Source: Salarias fasciatus
Lineage: Eukaryota; Chordata; Actinopteri; Blenniiformes; Blenniidae
NCBI RefSeq assembly: GCF_902148845.1
Contig: NC_043758.1
Location: 23,814,948-23,878,947, forward strand
Direction of reading: 5' to 3'
DNA: 64,000 nt
Both the position numbers and the translations under genes were made by a program. Positions 27,816 to 42,565 of this stretch are shown here, piece by piece. Positions within the stretch are counted from its first letter, which is position 1; each line of letters opens with the position of its first letter. The notes under the pieces are model-generated. The model saw nothing but the letters and a program-made list of their open reading frames with translations, ran no database searches and was not told the origin of the DNA.

Positions 27816-30800
27816 ATAAGGTGATAGCACTGTCATGCTCTCAGGCTGCTTCACTGTCTGTGGTACTTGAGGCATTAAGGCAGAAAATGTAGCATAAAAT
27901 TTCTGCACTAGTGACAAAAAAAAATCCATTTGTCTTGCGTATGAGGAAAATAAACACATTCAGCCACACAAACCAATGGCTGAGAAGAAACTGTTGAACC
28001 AGCGATGCTGCCGTATCAGTGGAAGATGGAAAAAATTCAGACTTCGTTACCAAATGTTCTGCTGAATAGTGCAGGTCATTGTGTCTGGGGCTCAAGGAAT
28101 TTTCACATCACTTCATGGAAGTCTGGTTTTGAAATCTTGATTCCTTTTTTGTTGCATGATGTGAACTCAGAATTTGGATTAAATCATCAATTTGCATGGG
28201 AAAAAAATAATACAGATTTGCACTTGATTACCAATACTTGTGGCCAAGTAGTGTAAAAGAAAAGTTGGTTTTTGACCATTGATTGCAGGTTTTTTTTTTA
28301 TATTTATGGAGTTTAACCAAACATGTTATGTAAAACAGGATTTATTTATACCACAGTTCTGAACCTGAAAAGCCTTAAAGCATAGCTTGTAGTGAGGAGG
28401 AGCAGTTGTTTGGAAGCCCATGAATGCTCAGCAGTTATTTCCATCTGAAAACGATGTTTCTGATGGCGACAGGGAAAAAAAAAAAAGGCCAGCTGAAGTC
28501 AATGACCCCTGTTTGCTGCTGTTTGGGTGCGTCACCACGGCAACACAGTTTGGACTGGGATGTCATTGCAATGCTGAGGATCGCTTAGACATGTTCGGGT
28601 CTTCTTTAGAGAAAGCCAGACCCGACTGCAGCCCCCAGTCCGCTCGCAGGCCATCTGGAAAAGTCGAAGGAAAAATCAAAAGTTGTGGTTTTGAATGTTT
28701 AATCAGAGGTTTAGCATGTCTCCTTGTGATGGATTAAGGTGACTCTCTGAACTGCAGGATTTTAACCACAGGTCCTCTTGCTAATGGTAAGCGCATGATG
28801 TGTATAGAAGCCCCTAATGGTGGATCCTCCACTGTCACCACACAGACAGCTGCGGCGGTCGCGGATGACTGGCCCTCCTGGGAATCCCAGCACGGCCCGA
28901 TAATTCATGGCATCTGGACTCCGTCTAGTTGGACGGAGCAGCTTTTGGGCAAGGCCCACATGTGCTTTGCATGTAAACAGGATCGGGAATACCTCAGCTC
29001 GCATCGCTGTGGTCCTGTCAAACAGGCAGCCACTAATGTGTGAGGCAGCCGGTTGTGTACATGGAAGATGCATGTGCAGCTGGGTCCGGTCGCCCAATAT
29101 AGCTCAGACACACGACGCTGGAGGATTCTAACAGTATTTTAAGGGTCTTTTTTAGTTTGCTGATAAATGTCAATCTTTCAAACTCTTCTGTTTCTACTTT
29201 CTTTAAGTGGCTGCGTCCTTTTTTTTTTCTTTATTTTTATTGCTTTAGCATTCCCTTTACTCCTTTTCATCTTCTTAAAGCTCAACACTCCCAGGGCCTT
29301 AACCCCCTCTCATGCATCCCTAATGTACTCCACTTGCCGTACAGGAACACTGCTGAACTCTGCCCAGCCGCAGTAAATATGTCAAATTGTCAAACAGGCT
29401 GGCGCTGGCGCCTGAGTAACGTGCACGTTTATGTACCAAGCCTCCACCCCCAGCTTGCTTTGGTCATGTTCTCTCAAGGTTTTGCATCAGTCTGTTACTT
29501 TAATGTATACCTGCGTGCAGACTGATTTCTGTTTACATTTGGATGTCTGCCAGGGTTCGTACAACCTCGACTGTATGTCAGACGCTCAGTTCGTTGATCC
29601 GTCCGTCCGGTTTGGCAGGTGACGTCGGACTGGTCCATGCGGCAGGGGACGGGCTGTACGGACGGTCACACCGGCACGTCGGCAGCAGCCCCGCTGGCAG
29701 CGGGAATGGTGGCTCTCATGCTGCAGGTCCGGCCCTGCCTCAGCTGGAGGGATGTCCAGCACATCATCGCCTTCACTGCCACCCAGGCAAGCCCTCTCCG
29801 TTTCCTCTTGGCATCCTCAGACTGCCATTTGAACATTATTGTACCCACCAGGGGGGCGATAGGGGCATTTTAGCTTTTGTCTTTCACTGCCACACTGTCG
29901 CAAGGCAAGCACAGACAAGCATTCATATCTACAAGTATTTTGAAGTCCACAATCAACCTCAAGCACCGGTGTTTTGGAGACCACAGCATCTGGACAGGAC
30001 TTGCAGAGTCAGCATAGAAAAATCCTCAAGCCCAGACTCCAACTGAATCTTCACCTGACTGTGAGAAAGCTAACCACAACACCATCGTGTGGCAGGAGGC
30101 GTCCTAGAACCATCATCCAGTCGTGTGAAATAGTTTTTTTTTTTTTCTCAGTAGAAGCGACCCGAGATGGCAGTGTTTTTTCGAGCTTTGTTAATAGAAT
30201 TGAATTAAAGTATTCCCACTCATTTTCTACAGACAGCATTACAGACCTGTGTTTCAGGTGATTGTCATTATGACCAAGTAGCTATTGGTTTTCAAGATAA
30301 TATACCATGATAGAGAAAAGCAGCAAAACCAATTAACAAGCAAATAACCATAATTTCCTTTTTTCTTCCATCTTTGAAGTTTGAATGAGTTAATTCTGCC
30401 TAAATGTTATTTTTTCATATATTAACAGTCAGAGAAGTTAGTCGGAGACGATCAGAACAACACAATAATCTAAGAAAATCTGATGAGACTCTGCAAGTAA
30501 TTCTCACAAAGACAGGATTCATGCTTCTGCGGTAGTGTCCCATGCAGGCGGTGGAGGTTGACAGTCCTGTTTAAGCTGCAGCTCTGTTCCAGCACATCCA
30601 GTTGTAACAAATGGATCCTTAACAAGGATCGGTCTGAAAACATGCAAGGCAGTGATTATTCAGGACCAGTTTGAGCTGAATTAGTTAACCAGCTCGTCTG
30701 AAGCCGACACCGTAACACTTTTTCTCATGTGTCGTTGCGATAGTGTGACAGTAGTGCAGACTGGAAGGTGAACGGAGCAGGTTTTCATCACAGCCACCAG

Positions 30801-33800
30801 CACGGCTTCGGTCTGCTCAACGCCTGGAGACTGGTCAACGCTGCGAAGGTACACCCAGGCATCTTTCGACTGTAACCTCTGAACTATTTACTGCGAGGTC
30901 ATTTAATCCTGAATGTAATTTCCTTTGCAGATTAAGTAACAGTCTGTTTCTTTTTTGTTTGTGTTTAAATCAGGTGTGGGAGACGGTGCCGTTCCTCATG
31001 TCCCATCAGAGCCCAGTGATGAAGGAGGAAATGTCCATCCGGACTTATCCCAATCAGCTGGTCCGTACCTGGGACGGTAAGAGTCGGCTCCCCTCGCTCC
31101 CTGAGCTCAGCTCTGGACAGTTACTTGTCGAGTTTACACACTGCACTCTGTGGCTGCCTCCCTCCCTCCTCCCTACCTCCTCCCTCCTCCCACCCCGTCC
31201 GCTCCTCAGACAGTCTCTCTGTCCATATTAGGTAATGTTGAGTGAGACTTTTCCAGATTTTTCTGCTTCTCCCCCTTTTCTTTACATAAGTCACCTTCAG
31301 TGTTTTGTCTCCTTCTTTCATTCCTGTCTCGCTTCTCACCTTTCAAACTTTCTCACGTCGAGCTATCTGTGGGAGCGATCTCTCTCCCTCACGCCTTTTC
31401 TCACATATCCTCGCAGTGACCTCATTCAAGCAGAAACATTTCCTTCTACCTCATGTCTTTTCCTCTTCTCCCTCGATCTTTATCTTCCCTCTGTTATGGC
31501 CTTATTACATCTGGGAGCCCAAACCAGTGTGTTGTTCTGCTGAAAGTTACACATCACACTGACAAAGTGTGTCTGGACTTCATTTCCGAAAAGAAATGAA
31601 GTCACATCAGGCTCCCTTCTTCCACATTTTCTCCTTTAAACCTCTGAGATCGTTGCCAGATCCGCCTGCCCCACGGTTCACTGTTTGTTGTTGTAGTTTC
31701 TGTCAGCTGGCACTGCCTCGCTGGCTTGTACACCTCACTTTCAGCGTTCCACATTTTCTGCTGCCCGTGTGAAGCTCCAGTTAACCGTGTGTCAGTAGCT
31801 GTTAGATGCATGATAACAAATCCAATTAAAACCATGTCGAAGCAGTTGGCTCTAATTAGATTGAAGCTATCCAATTTGAATTGCAAAGTGATAGAATGAG
31901 ATGGGTTAATCCTTTTTATTATCAGATCAGAGTCATTGTAAATGGAACATGGGATATTAAATGTTTGGGGGACTCAATCTGATCCCTTTGCTCAGTTTTC
32001 ATGTAAACAGGAAAATCTGATCCCTCACTTTGAAGGAATTAACTCAGATCGACAAAATGTTACCGTGTAAACACAGCTGCCGTGTTTATGTTTCGCGCAC
32101 GCTGTGACTGGATTTGGCCTTGAAACCGCGAGCGCGTCCAGCTCGGGGCGAAAGGGGTCGTGTTGTTTTCTCAAACGAGGCAGCAGCTGCATAGCTGTGC
32201 TTGACCTTTTCCTGATTGAAAGTTATGCATGTACATTACAGGCAGCGCCAGTTATGTTGGAGGAGAGTTTGACGCTTTGAAAGAAAGCAAAGGAGACAGG
32301 CTGAAGAGAGATTAATGAACTGGGAATGCACTGGAAATAGATGGAGAAAAGTTGAAAAGAGGTCAAAACCTATCTCTTCACAGTGAATTCACCCTTTTTT
32401 TCCCTGCCAGTGTATATTTAAATGTAACATATGTTGTGTTTGACACTTTTCAGCTCAGTAAGAAAACAGTGATCCATGTGCAACAGGTTTCTATGTCATG
32501 AGTTTACATTCGAGTTACTTTCTGATAAAAAAATTTGCAGTTTCTCATTTTTATACAATTTTCATGATCAACAGAAGGATGTATACCCAAGTACTTCAGT
32601 AGCCTATACATGCTCCATGCACCTGATGTCACAGTGTCTTTAGTTTATTCTTTTTCCTCATGTTTTTTTCCTCCATCCTCTTGTTTCCTCCGTCCTCATT
32701 TCACTCCAAACCCCCCTCCTCTTTTTTTTGTTAACCTATCGTCCATCTCTTTGCCACCTCTTGTGTACGCTCCCCTCCATGTGTGTTTCCCTGGCCGGAG
32801 GATGTATGCAGCCCTACATGGTCAGCCAGCGCTGCGTTTCATTAGGAGTCGGAGTGCAGGAAATGCCAAAAAAAAAAAATGACCAGACACTGGAAGTGGG
32901 AGGGCAGCAGGCGGTCAGAGTGGCTCCGTCACGGCAGTTTGACCGAGAGAAAGTGGAGATTTGACAATCTGATGGGATATTTCATTTACTGAGCTCAGTT
33001 AATGGACAGAAGCTCAACAATGTTATGAAATGCGAGGGTCATCTGGCTTTAAAGTTACTGCAGGGCAGTGACAGATCATGGTTCGATAGAATCTAATCTG
33101 TTTGATTATGTAACCATTCCTTTATCTTCTGCACTCATTTTCTCTGCATATTGTATTTGTTTCCTAAATTCAGGTGTATCTGGTTTACACCTTTACTTTA
33201 TCTTTTCAATTTTAAATAATCTAGTTTGTTTCTCTTCCTAAATTCATTTTTTTCATGGTCAATCATCTGAGAAGAACAATTACTAACCTGTGTTAAAAAC
33301 ATGATCCTAATGCTGCTTCTTGAAATTTTTAACTCATTCAACTCTCTTGCAAGAATTACAAAAAAAAAAGAAGCAATTTTACGCTTTATCATTTATCACA
33401 TTTTAATGTGAAACACTACTGTTCATGCATTTTGAGCGATGGCGCATATATCCATGAGGAGAGTAACAGATGGCCTTACCCTAAGTACAGACGTTTTGGA
33501 AGACGGGTTTCTGTTTCTGTTAAGAAACAACCATAATATTCAAATATTCTGGGATGTCCAAATCATGTTTTTCACACATTGTGGCGTGGTCTCTCACACA
33601 CAGCTGGCTTGATCTGTGCTCTTCTCTCTCAGTCTCCGCTGAGGAACTGGATCAGTCGGGAATGGAGACGCTGGAGCACGTGGCCGTCACCGTGACGATC
33701 ACCCACCCCTGCCGGGGCAATCTGGAGATCATGCTGGTCTGTCCCAGCGGCATGACGTCCATCATCGGCGCTCGACGGGCCATCGACAGGTCCGTTCTTT

Positions 33801-34830
33801 CAAAGTGCAGCGAGATGTCAGATCGACCTTTATGGAAAAAGAGCTGTGAATGATGAAGTTGATTTTAACATCATTTATCCAGACCACAATAAAGAACTGG
33901 GGGTTGTGTGTATGTTTGCGTGCGCTCAGAGATGCAGCAGGCTACCAGGACTGGACTTTTTCCACTGTGCGCTGCTGGGGAGAGAGAGCAAAAGGACTGT
34001 ACACCCTCAAGATATCTGACCACAGTAAGACACACACTCATACGTGAAAAGTGAAAGTGTGGACACTGCTTTCTCACTTCCTTCCGTTCCTCGAGGAGAG
34101 GGATCGTCCGATCAGTGCAGCGCTGCGGGAGTGCTGAAGCAGTGGAAGCTGACTCTGTACGGCTCGTCCATGAGCTTCGAGGAAATTAAGGACAGACAGA
34201 GGTAACCCAGCTTGCAATTCTCACTCGACGCTGATCAGCCATGCCGTCACTGTCAAGCAGCAGGTGACCAGAATCGCAGTGATACCAGTGATACAGCGAG
34301 CTGATTGGCCGTGTGAATATTGACAGGCTTGTGGAGGAGGCCATGAGCGGCAAGTACCTGGACAGCAGCTTCTCCCTCCCCTGCCCACCGGGCCTGGACA
34401 TCCCCCCAGAAATCATCAGCCCCTTCACCTCCAACAGCCTCAAGGTACGGAGGGCAAAAGGATCAAAGTTGGTTTCAACCATGAGTGACTTATGGAGGGC
34501 TGATTGCTGCTTCTGTTTCCTTCACCTCCCTCTGTCTCTCCCTCTCTCCAGTTCCTCCTGCTGCTGGGCTGCATCGCTCTCTTCTGGTCCCTCTACTACA
34601 CCCTGGAGGTCACCCTCGCCCACCTCGACTTCAGAGCCCTCTTCTGCCTGCCCCGGAGACGCAGCAGCCACCGGTCCAGGAGGGCCCGTCGGATGAGGGG
34701 CGTGGAGGAGGCCATGGTGGAGGAGGAGGGGGGGGAGGACGGTGGGGAGGACTCTGGGGTGGAGCTGAAGGCAGTGCTGGACTCTGAGGTCAAAGTGCCG
34801 CTCATGATTGAGGAACGGCTGGCAACATAG
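23603..34830 (+). CDS. pcsk7: Proprotein convertase 7 (PC7), complete, 16 coding exons
   Basis: Subtilisin-like serine endoprotease of the trans-Golgi network that cleaves precursors after paired basic residues. Exons: 23603-23854, 24492-24734, 24845-24979, 26121-26286, 26406-26496, 27009-27063, 27236-27374, 27521-27621, 29619-29786, 30744-30848, 30974-31076, 33633-33789, 33930-34024, 34096-34201, 34327-34444, 34552-34830; all phases join, giving 770 residues (human 785). Seen in order: signal peptide; prodomain ending RSKR150 (self-cleavage); catalytic Asp196 in [10 protein letters not shown], His237 in NHHGTRCAG, oxyanion Asn338 in ASGNGG and Ser415 in [13 protein letters not shown] domain with [18 protein letters not shown]; a membrane segment from about residue 679; an acidic cytosolic tail. 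Intron 9 starts with GC rather than GT. The single membrane anchor and close match identify PC7 rather than furin or PC5. Confidence 0.98.
25616..25672 (+). repeat. 19-bp minisatellite, three exact units
   Basis: The unit AGAGAAAGTGTCTCATGGA is repeated three times head-to-tail in pcsk7 intron 3. Confidence 0.95.
27622..29618 (+). other. pcsk7: pcsk7 intron 8
   Basis: 2 kb between coding exons 8 and 9. Apart from the CA repeat and A/T runs nothing was recognised; the GC-richer stretch at about 28800-29110 has open frames but no recognisable protein. Confidence 0.6.
27766..27812 (-). repeat. (CA)n microsatellite
   Basis: About 23 CA units in pcsk7 intron 8. Confidence 0.95.
29787..30743 (+). 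other. pcsk7: GC-AG intron of pcsk7
   Basis: The reading frame requires the exon to end ...GCCACCCAG, followed by GCAAGC; the next exon starts TGTGACAGT after ATAG. The donor CAG|GCAAG matches the known GC-donor consensus, which usually pairs strongly with U1 elsewhere in the site. Confidence 0.9.
31077..33632 (+). other. pcsk7: pcsk7 intron 11 (2.6 kb)
   Basis: Contains pyrimidine-rich stretches at 31140-31450 and 32640-32780 but no recognised gene or element. Confidence 0.6.
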
Positions 34831-35740
34831 CACCGAGCCAGAGGACTGGACCCTCTCACGGTCTGAGCCTCAGACCCCCCCCCCTTAAATGCAGGGGGGC
34901 CTCTGGATGGAGGCTCATCAAGAGGGCTGCAGATGAACTTAAATGGACGTCGAGTGGACTTTGGTACTCCTCTGCAACCCCCTGACAAAGTGGCCTTGTG
35001 TGTGTTTGTGCCATGATATATTATATGATGATATATCATATTTTCTCACAAGGAAAAAAAAAAAAAAATGCTGGAAAAAGATCCAAAGTGGGAATATTTT
35101 TCCTGCTGTGGGGTTAAAATTCCCACACATTGTGGTTCAGGATCAAAGGACTCAAAGGGCCTCAAAGGAGTCGGACGACAACCCGGTAGAGTCCTGTGTG
35201 GAACTATGAATGTATTTACATCGTCATCTTTATGTGAAACGTGCACCCAGAGTAGAACAAAGTTTACAGGCTGGAGGGGTACCTGTGGAAAAATGGAGCC
35301 TTCATGCAACTGAGGATTCGGAAACCTTCCGTTTGGGGAAAAATCTCATATCCTGGATGAGTTAGCTCCTCAAAAATCGATAGATAATCGACAATCAAGT
35401 GCTGCGTTCCCCTGAATGGACCAACACATGGATTAAATTCTATGTGTAAAATCAGAATTATCCACAAACAGTTCTGGAAATACTCTTCTCCCCCCCCCCC
35501 GGCTAACCACTCGTGCTAAGCTAATGAAGTCTGTGTCTGATAAGAGTCTTTTCCCCCCGCTGGAAGATCGGACTTTTCCCAGTTGTTCATGAATGCACCT
35601 GGGACAAGAGATGAGACGTGCACTATCGAAAGAGATATGACAGTACTGTGTCTTGTGTCTGTGTGTGTGCGCGCGTGCGTGCGTGCTGTGTGTGTTTGCG
35701 CTGTGTGATGAGTGCTTGTAATAAACAAGGTCTTCCAAAA
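34831..35740 (+). other. pcsk7: pcsk7 3' UTR
   Basis: AATAAA at 35720-35725 is a likely polyadenylation signal; a second AATAAA at 36190-36195 follows a long (TA)n tract and could be an alternative end. Confidence 0.6.
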
Positions 35741-35900
35741 GGAAGAAAAAAAGTGTCCTGAAAATGTGAGGACCCCGGAGGGTACTGGTGTATTTTCATA
35801 AGAAGATATTTTCTGAGGTGTTCTTTTCAGTCTGGGATCATTCTCTGGGAGCTATCAAACAACTACTGATCAAAACTTGAAGTGGGATTTTCAAGTGTGG

Positions 35901-35907
<7 letters not shown>

Positions 35908-35997
<90 letters not shown>

Positions 35998-36010
35998 CAT
36001 ATATATATAA
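35908..36010. repeat. (TA)n microsatellite
   Basis: About 42 uninterrupted TA units, then TACATACATATATATAA. It lies between the two possible pcsk7 polyadenylation signals. Confidence 0.97.
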
Positions 36011-36199
36011 TATTCATATACACAATGTGTGCCTGCTATACAGGTTTACTGTATGCTGACTGTGTTTAAGGATTTCTACAAAGTGTTTTTAAGAATGTAA
36101 AAGAATTTTAATTTTTCTATGTAAAGGATTGTTTGGTGTGATGCTGGAAACTGTGCATTGCTGTGCAAGCCACAGGTGATCGGAGTGAAAATAAAGAGT

Positions 36200-37561
36200 T
36201 GACGGAGTCTCGTTTTAGAGTTTCTCTGGTGCTGGTGGCTTTACGGAGACATTTTTGTGGCTTGGTGTCATCGTTGGTGAACTTTAAAACATTTTGAGAG
36301 CAGCAGTTTTTTAAGAGTTCGTTTAGCAGCATCTTGTTTTGATGATTCTTCACCTTCCGACATGCGTCACATGTTTATTCTTACTCAAGAATGACCTGGT
36401 TTGATTGCAAAAGGTCAGTGCGACTTCACATTTCCCCCTGTTTGTATGTGTTCAATATCTTCAGAAGGAAACAATCTTGCCTAAATCAAACCAACCTGGG
36501 TGACATTGTCCACTTCACTAGTTGAAACCAAAAGTCTGCATGTGATGAAGCTCGCACTAACATGCAATGAAAAACATGCTGCGATCAAAGGCTCCGCAGC
36601 TTATTGTACAGCAGGAAAAAGGTTTTTGCCCTCCAAATCACTCTAAACTGACAATTTCAAAGTTTAGGATCCTTTGTGAAACAGTGAAAATATGTGATGT
36701 GTCTGCATTTACATAGGGATAAAATCAAGCCACCTGTAAGCAACCGTCAAACAAAATCATTAAATTGCAAAATTACACCCTTTTTTGGTGAAAAAATTGT
36801 TAAACCTACATTTTCTTTCAAATATGACCAAAAATTCAACATTGAAAAGGGGTGCAGTACTTTACACTTTACGAGAGTCAAACAGAATCACAAAGTCAAT
36901 TCAGACTGCAAATGTATTTCAAAGTCATCATTTAATAAGACAATGTACAAAAATATTGGCGCTGATACAGCAGGCTGGGCTGAGGGTAGTGATTGGTGAA
37001 ATAAGGCTTATTGGTGCTGATTTGGAAAGGATGCCCCTTTACAAATTATGTAAACAAATCAATATTTGTGTCGAAGTCCTGAACTGATGTCCCTGATGTG
37101 AAGGGAACAGATGCTAGAATTCAGACTTGTGAATCGGAGATGAAACCTGGCGGGTCGGCAGAGACTCCATGCTGTTACACAAACCTTGTGGAGAGAGAAA
37201 GAATCACTCGATCCTCAGTACAACATGTTTTTTGGTTTGAAATGCATCCAAGACTATTGCTTTGGTCACATCTGTTGACATCGGTACATCGTAAGACAAC
37301 AAACCTTCAGTTTGAACACAAAGCACAGTGACTTCCGCAGAATGTCACCGATGCAAGCAGGTAAATCAAGGGTTCAGACTGACGACGGGGGAAGGTGGGT
37401 TGCGATAAAAGAATCGCTATTTAGTAATAGTAAAGCATAAAGGCAGCTGTAGTGGAACCGGTTAGAGGTTTACAGGCCCTGAAAAGGTCGTGAGAGGCAT
37501 CAGAGGCTTCGGGGTGGCAGGGTGGGCTGCAGAGGTCGAGAGTACTGGGGGCACGGTGGAT
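36200..37561. other. Convergent spacer pcsk7 / tagln, including probable tagln 3' UTR
   Basis: No gene seen. On the minus strand ATTAAA (36932-36937) could be the tagln polyadenylation signal, giving a 3' UTR of about 0.63 kb. Confidence 0.4.
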
Positions 37562-38576
<1,015 letters not shown>

Positions 38577-38586
38577 GCCGACGTTC

Positions 38587-41500
38587 TGAGTCGTGGAGAA
38601 ACGGACGGATTCATTTGACAGTCGGGAGGCCGTCGTCCTCAACACGGATACAAACACTGATCATGCAGTTCAGAAGCGTGTATCGAAGCGTCAATGCTCA
38701 GCGCCCGGTTTTTAAAAGTTGCCCTGAACAGTGGCATTCATTCACAGCGTCGCGTCTCCTCGTGTACACCATCGGCTCCTCCAGGCCGTGTGGTGTGCAG
38801 TGGGAGCGCCCGGTCAGCTCAGTTCTGCTTTGATGCTCCAGTTTAGCACACACACTCTTAAATGTTTTACACTTTTACTCTCTGTCATCACATACATACT
38901 GCCAGCACTTTTTATTAACAGTTTTTTTTTTTTTTTTTGCTTCATTATTGCCTTTGGGCCAACAGCCAAGTGCACAACCCATATCAAAGTGCTGTCTGCA
39001 CCACCCAACCTTTGCAGCCATCTTGATGTCGGGTCGCGCCAACTTCCTGTTCCTGGAGGGGGTTCAGAGTTAAGATGTCAAAGGTTAAACCCTGGCGCTG
39101 TTTGGGATCTAGACTTGCTTCTGGCATAAGACTGAAGAGCGGCAAACTTCAGCTTGAGAACAATGACGACTCTTTTCTTTTCTGTTAGCTCGATCTGGAC
39201 GTAGATTTTACAGCAGAAGGTGAAGGAATTCAAAGCTGGGCCAAGTCGTACAGAGTAGCAGTTCTTTTCCATCACTCTCCTTTTTTCCCCATTTAATTTG
39301 ATTTTTAACTGATTCAAAACCTTAAACCCACAGCAGAGCTGTGGAAACAATGCAAACAATACTCTACTACTTTTCAAATGACATTAGCCGTTACACAGAT
39401 TTGCCTTCTGTCTCTTTTTGTACTGTTTTGATCAGCTCCCTCTGATACTTCGCTTTTTAAACCACTTTTATTTAAATTCCAAGTATGTCTACTGCTTCAG
39501 TGAAATCTGAAAACCACTCTCACGTCAACTCATGTGAAGATATGTTTGGTGAGCGTTCGTGATGTACTTCAATGACGTCCCTGTGCGTAAAAAGATGGAA
39601 TGGGAGCTGTCAGGGACATGAGTGGATTCCTGCCCACAGTGTGCCACCACCAACCCTGTTTAATATTCTTTGCATTCCCCGCGGTGTTTTTCCAGAGCCA
39701 CGAGAAACCAAACACACATGCAGGGCAAACACACTCACTTACTCACTGACCACAAGTCCAGAAACTACACACACACACAAACACACACAAGCCTATGCTC
39801 AATACTCCTTGCTCTTCTCACCCACATGGGTCATATTATAATTGCTATAGCAGAGTAACGTTAGTGTGGTACGTTAGCTCGTCTATTTTCCCCTCTGGCG
39901 TCGAGCTGTTAGCGTCTTAAACTACTCTCGGGACCGCTCAGCGAATCACGAACTCAAACCTCAAAGGAAGCAAAGACAAGAGGGGAAAGAGAAGGCTGCA
40001 TGTAATTCAGGACAGGCAAAGATCACAAAATCTTTTTGGAGGTTAACTTGGTCCTGGCAGTTCCCAGATCATCTATTTCTGGTGTTTGTGTGTGTCCAGA
40101 GGCCTTTCATTATGCTTGGAGTCCAGCCCATAACCAGTAACTCAGCATAATCTGCTGAAAAGCTTCCTTTTGGTGCAGCCGTATGCTTCTTTTTAAAGTG
40201 TAAAGGTAGAACCGATACTGGGAAAAATACCCATCCATCATACAAGTGGTCTCATGGTCTGTGTGGTCCGAATGAATTTCTCACTGCTACCTTGAAGCCG
40301 AGAAAAAAACGGTGCATGGGAAAAGATTTGATCAAAATACAAGAGGGAAGAGGAAAGTATCCATCACACAAACGGAGAACAGGCAGGAAACACATTAGAA
40401 ACGATTGTCAAACAAAAGAAAGCCCCAAAATCCGCCTGTTCAAAGTCCAACAGTGCTGTATCCCCCCACACATAGCTTCATCATCTCCATCCCTTTCACT
40501 TGTGTATTTGCTTCTCTGTTTCTCTGTCACCATGGTAACCCCGCCTCGATGCCAGAACAGGAAACCAGTGCGAGGGCTGTGGCGGACTGCGGTGGTCTGA
40601 GGGGACGTGGCGTCATGCAGCTGCACCCAGCCAGCCACCATATAACAATTAGGTATGAATAATCTTGTCGGTGTATGACTTCTCTGCTCTTTGCGTGTGC
40701 CGGGAGTCATGGTCTGCTGTGAAGTGGTCGAAGCTCGGCTTTATATGTAATTAAGTCCTGCTCGGCAGAGTCAGCTGGGTCATCCGGTTGGAGCGTGCCG
40801 CTCGACTCTGGTCTTAAAGTGTGTGCCTTTCTTTTTTTTTTTTTCCTTTCACTCTGTTACACAGCTCTGGTTTCGTGCCAGCTTCACACACACACAAAAA
40901 TGTTGCTTCACTCAGGCCTGCCAGACGATTTAAGCGCACACGGATCATTTTGCTGAAATCGCTGCCAAAGCTCTTCATGGTTGCGATTATTCTGACAAAC
41001 TTTTTAGCTTCAGTGAGTTTGATCTGATGTGTTTTGGAGAGAATTAACTCTGGGCCTTCGGGGCCTGATGTGCTCAGTTTCCTGACTATCTGAACAGTCT
41101 CATGGAAATCTGCCTTGTTTGTGCGCTCCCACAGGACTGGCAGAACAGATAGCGCTATCTGCTCCCGTTGCTGCTGTTCTGTAACCCAGCCGTCCGCTGG
41201 TGGCTCATTTCCCTCTCTCTGCTGCCTGGTTTGCCCCCGGAAGCAGTGGGAGTGCTGCCGTCTTCAATCATTTGCAAGTTTGCGCAGCATGGACAGTAGG
41301 TTCAGTCTTCATAATTCCAGTGCGGTACAAAGTGCACGTGCAATGCACTCTCTTGAATTTGCATTGCACATCTTTAGACTGTGCAAAGAAAAAAAAAAAA
41401 AGGTGGAATATCTATCCTGATCTGTCCTGTCTGCATCTCCTCACCTCATTTCACATGGAAAACACATCAGCAATCCAATAACATGGGAATTCTAATGGTG

Positions 41501-42446
41501 ATGGATTATTTCACATATTTTGAGAGTACAATGCTCCGTGTGAAGTGAGTTATGTGGAATAAAACCCACACAGCTCATGTTGAGCCAGTTTCCTTCTCAA
41601 AACATCCATTTTGCAGTTCTTACTCTGTGCAGCTTAATAACACTCACTCCCGTGGGAGGGGGAGAGGCTGAGCCGCCTATTCCTTAAAGACAATAACACA
41701 CCCCTCAGTATGAATTTTATGAAACTATATTGTTTTCATCTAACAATTGAAAGCTTTAGTGGTCAGAACATATAGAAAATGATGGATTGGTAAAGCTGTA
41801 AAGCTTTATGGATCAAATCTACACCAGCAGTAGCGACCTATTAGTGGACACCTCCCACAAAATTCAGGTAAATATCTCCTCTTATGTAATCGTACAGAGT
41901 CTCTGAAAATGAACGCTTTTTCTTTTTCTTTTCTTTATTTTTACGCCATTATCTCCCAGGTTCTTCTAGATATTTGAAATACAAAATAAATGATTTTCTA
42001 TTCTTGAATGAAATATATAGAAAAAAAAGAAATCAAAAAACAAACAAGCAAGAAAAAGAGAAACGTTTAAAAAATTTTAACGCTTTCTTAAATTTTTTTC
42101 TAGCAATTGTTACTTATATTTACAGTCAAGAATAAACTGTTATTCTAAAGTTTGAAACCCAAAATCATCTGTATTATATTCTTAAATAACAAAAAACTTA
42201 TATGACACAGAGGGATCTTAGAAATGGTATACAAGCATTGATTGCCATATATTTAAATCCAGGTAACATGACAGGTAAAAGACTGTAAACACCTTGAGAT
42301 AAGAGATCAAGAAGGCCTTATATCTTTCTGAGACTCTGTGAAAAGACACCATCATTCACCACATCAACACCCTGCTTCACAGATACATCCTAACGGCAGT
42401 TTCACTGTAGCCTCACCCCTATAGAGAGGAATAAAAGTATACTCAC
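38587..42446 (-). other. tagln: Putative tagln intron 1
   Basis: No coding exon found. The region would be the first intron if the upstream exon at 42447 is real; SM22-alpha genes are known to have a long first intron behind a non-coding exon. Confidence 0.5.
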
Positions 42447-42540
42447 TGTGTGAAGGATAAGGTGAGCTCTCTGCTGGCCACTAGTGCAGCGTGCGGGCTG
42501 AGTGAGGATGCTTGACTGAGTGTTTGTATATGCTTGGCAG
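42447..42540 (-). other. tagln: Probable non-coding first exon of tagln
   Basis: On the minus strand the sequence ends ...CACACA followed by GTGAGT (42446-42441), a canonical donor. It sits 25-30 bp downstream of a TTTTAA TATA-like box (42566-42571). The upper boundary is an estimate. No ATG-led long frame is inside, as expected for a leader exon. Confidence 0.55.
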
Positions 42541-42565
42541 GGACCTCCCTCCCAAAAACGCCGGC

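Noticed and set aside
28795-29043. 82-codon open frame in pcsk7 intron 8, GC-richer than its surroundings
   Set aside because: No recognisable domain and the intron position is fixed by the flanking pcsk7 exons; probably an old repeat or chance.
31235-31772. Plus-strand open frames in pcsk7 intron 11
   Set aside because: Pyrimidine-rich low-complexity sequence; Ser/Phe/Leu bias only.
31850-32160. Possible DNA transposon suggested by TGTAAACA-type motifs
   Set aside because: No paired ends or target duplication could be found.
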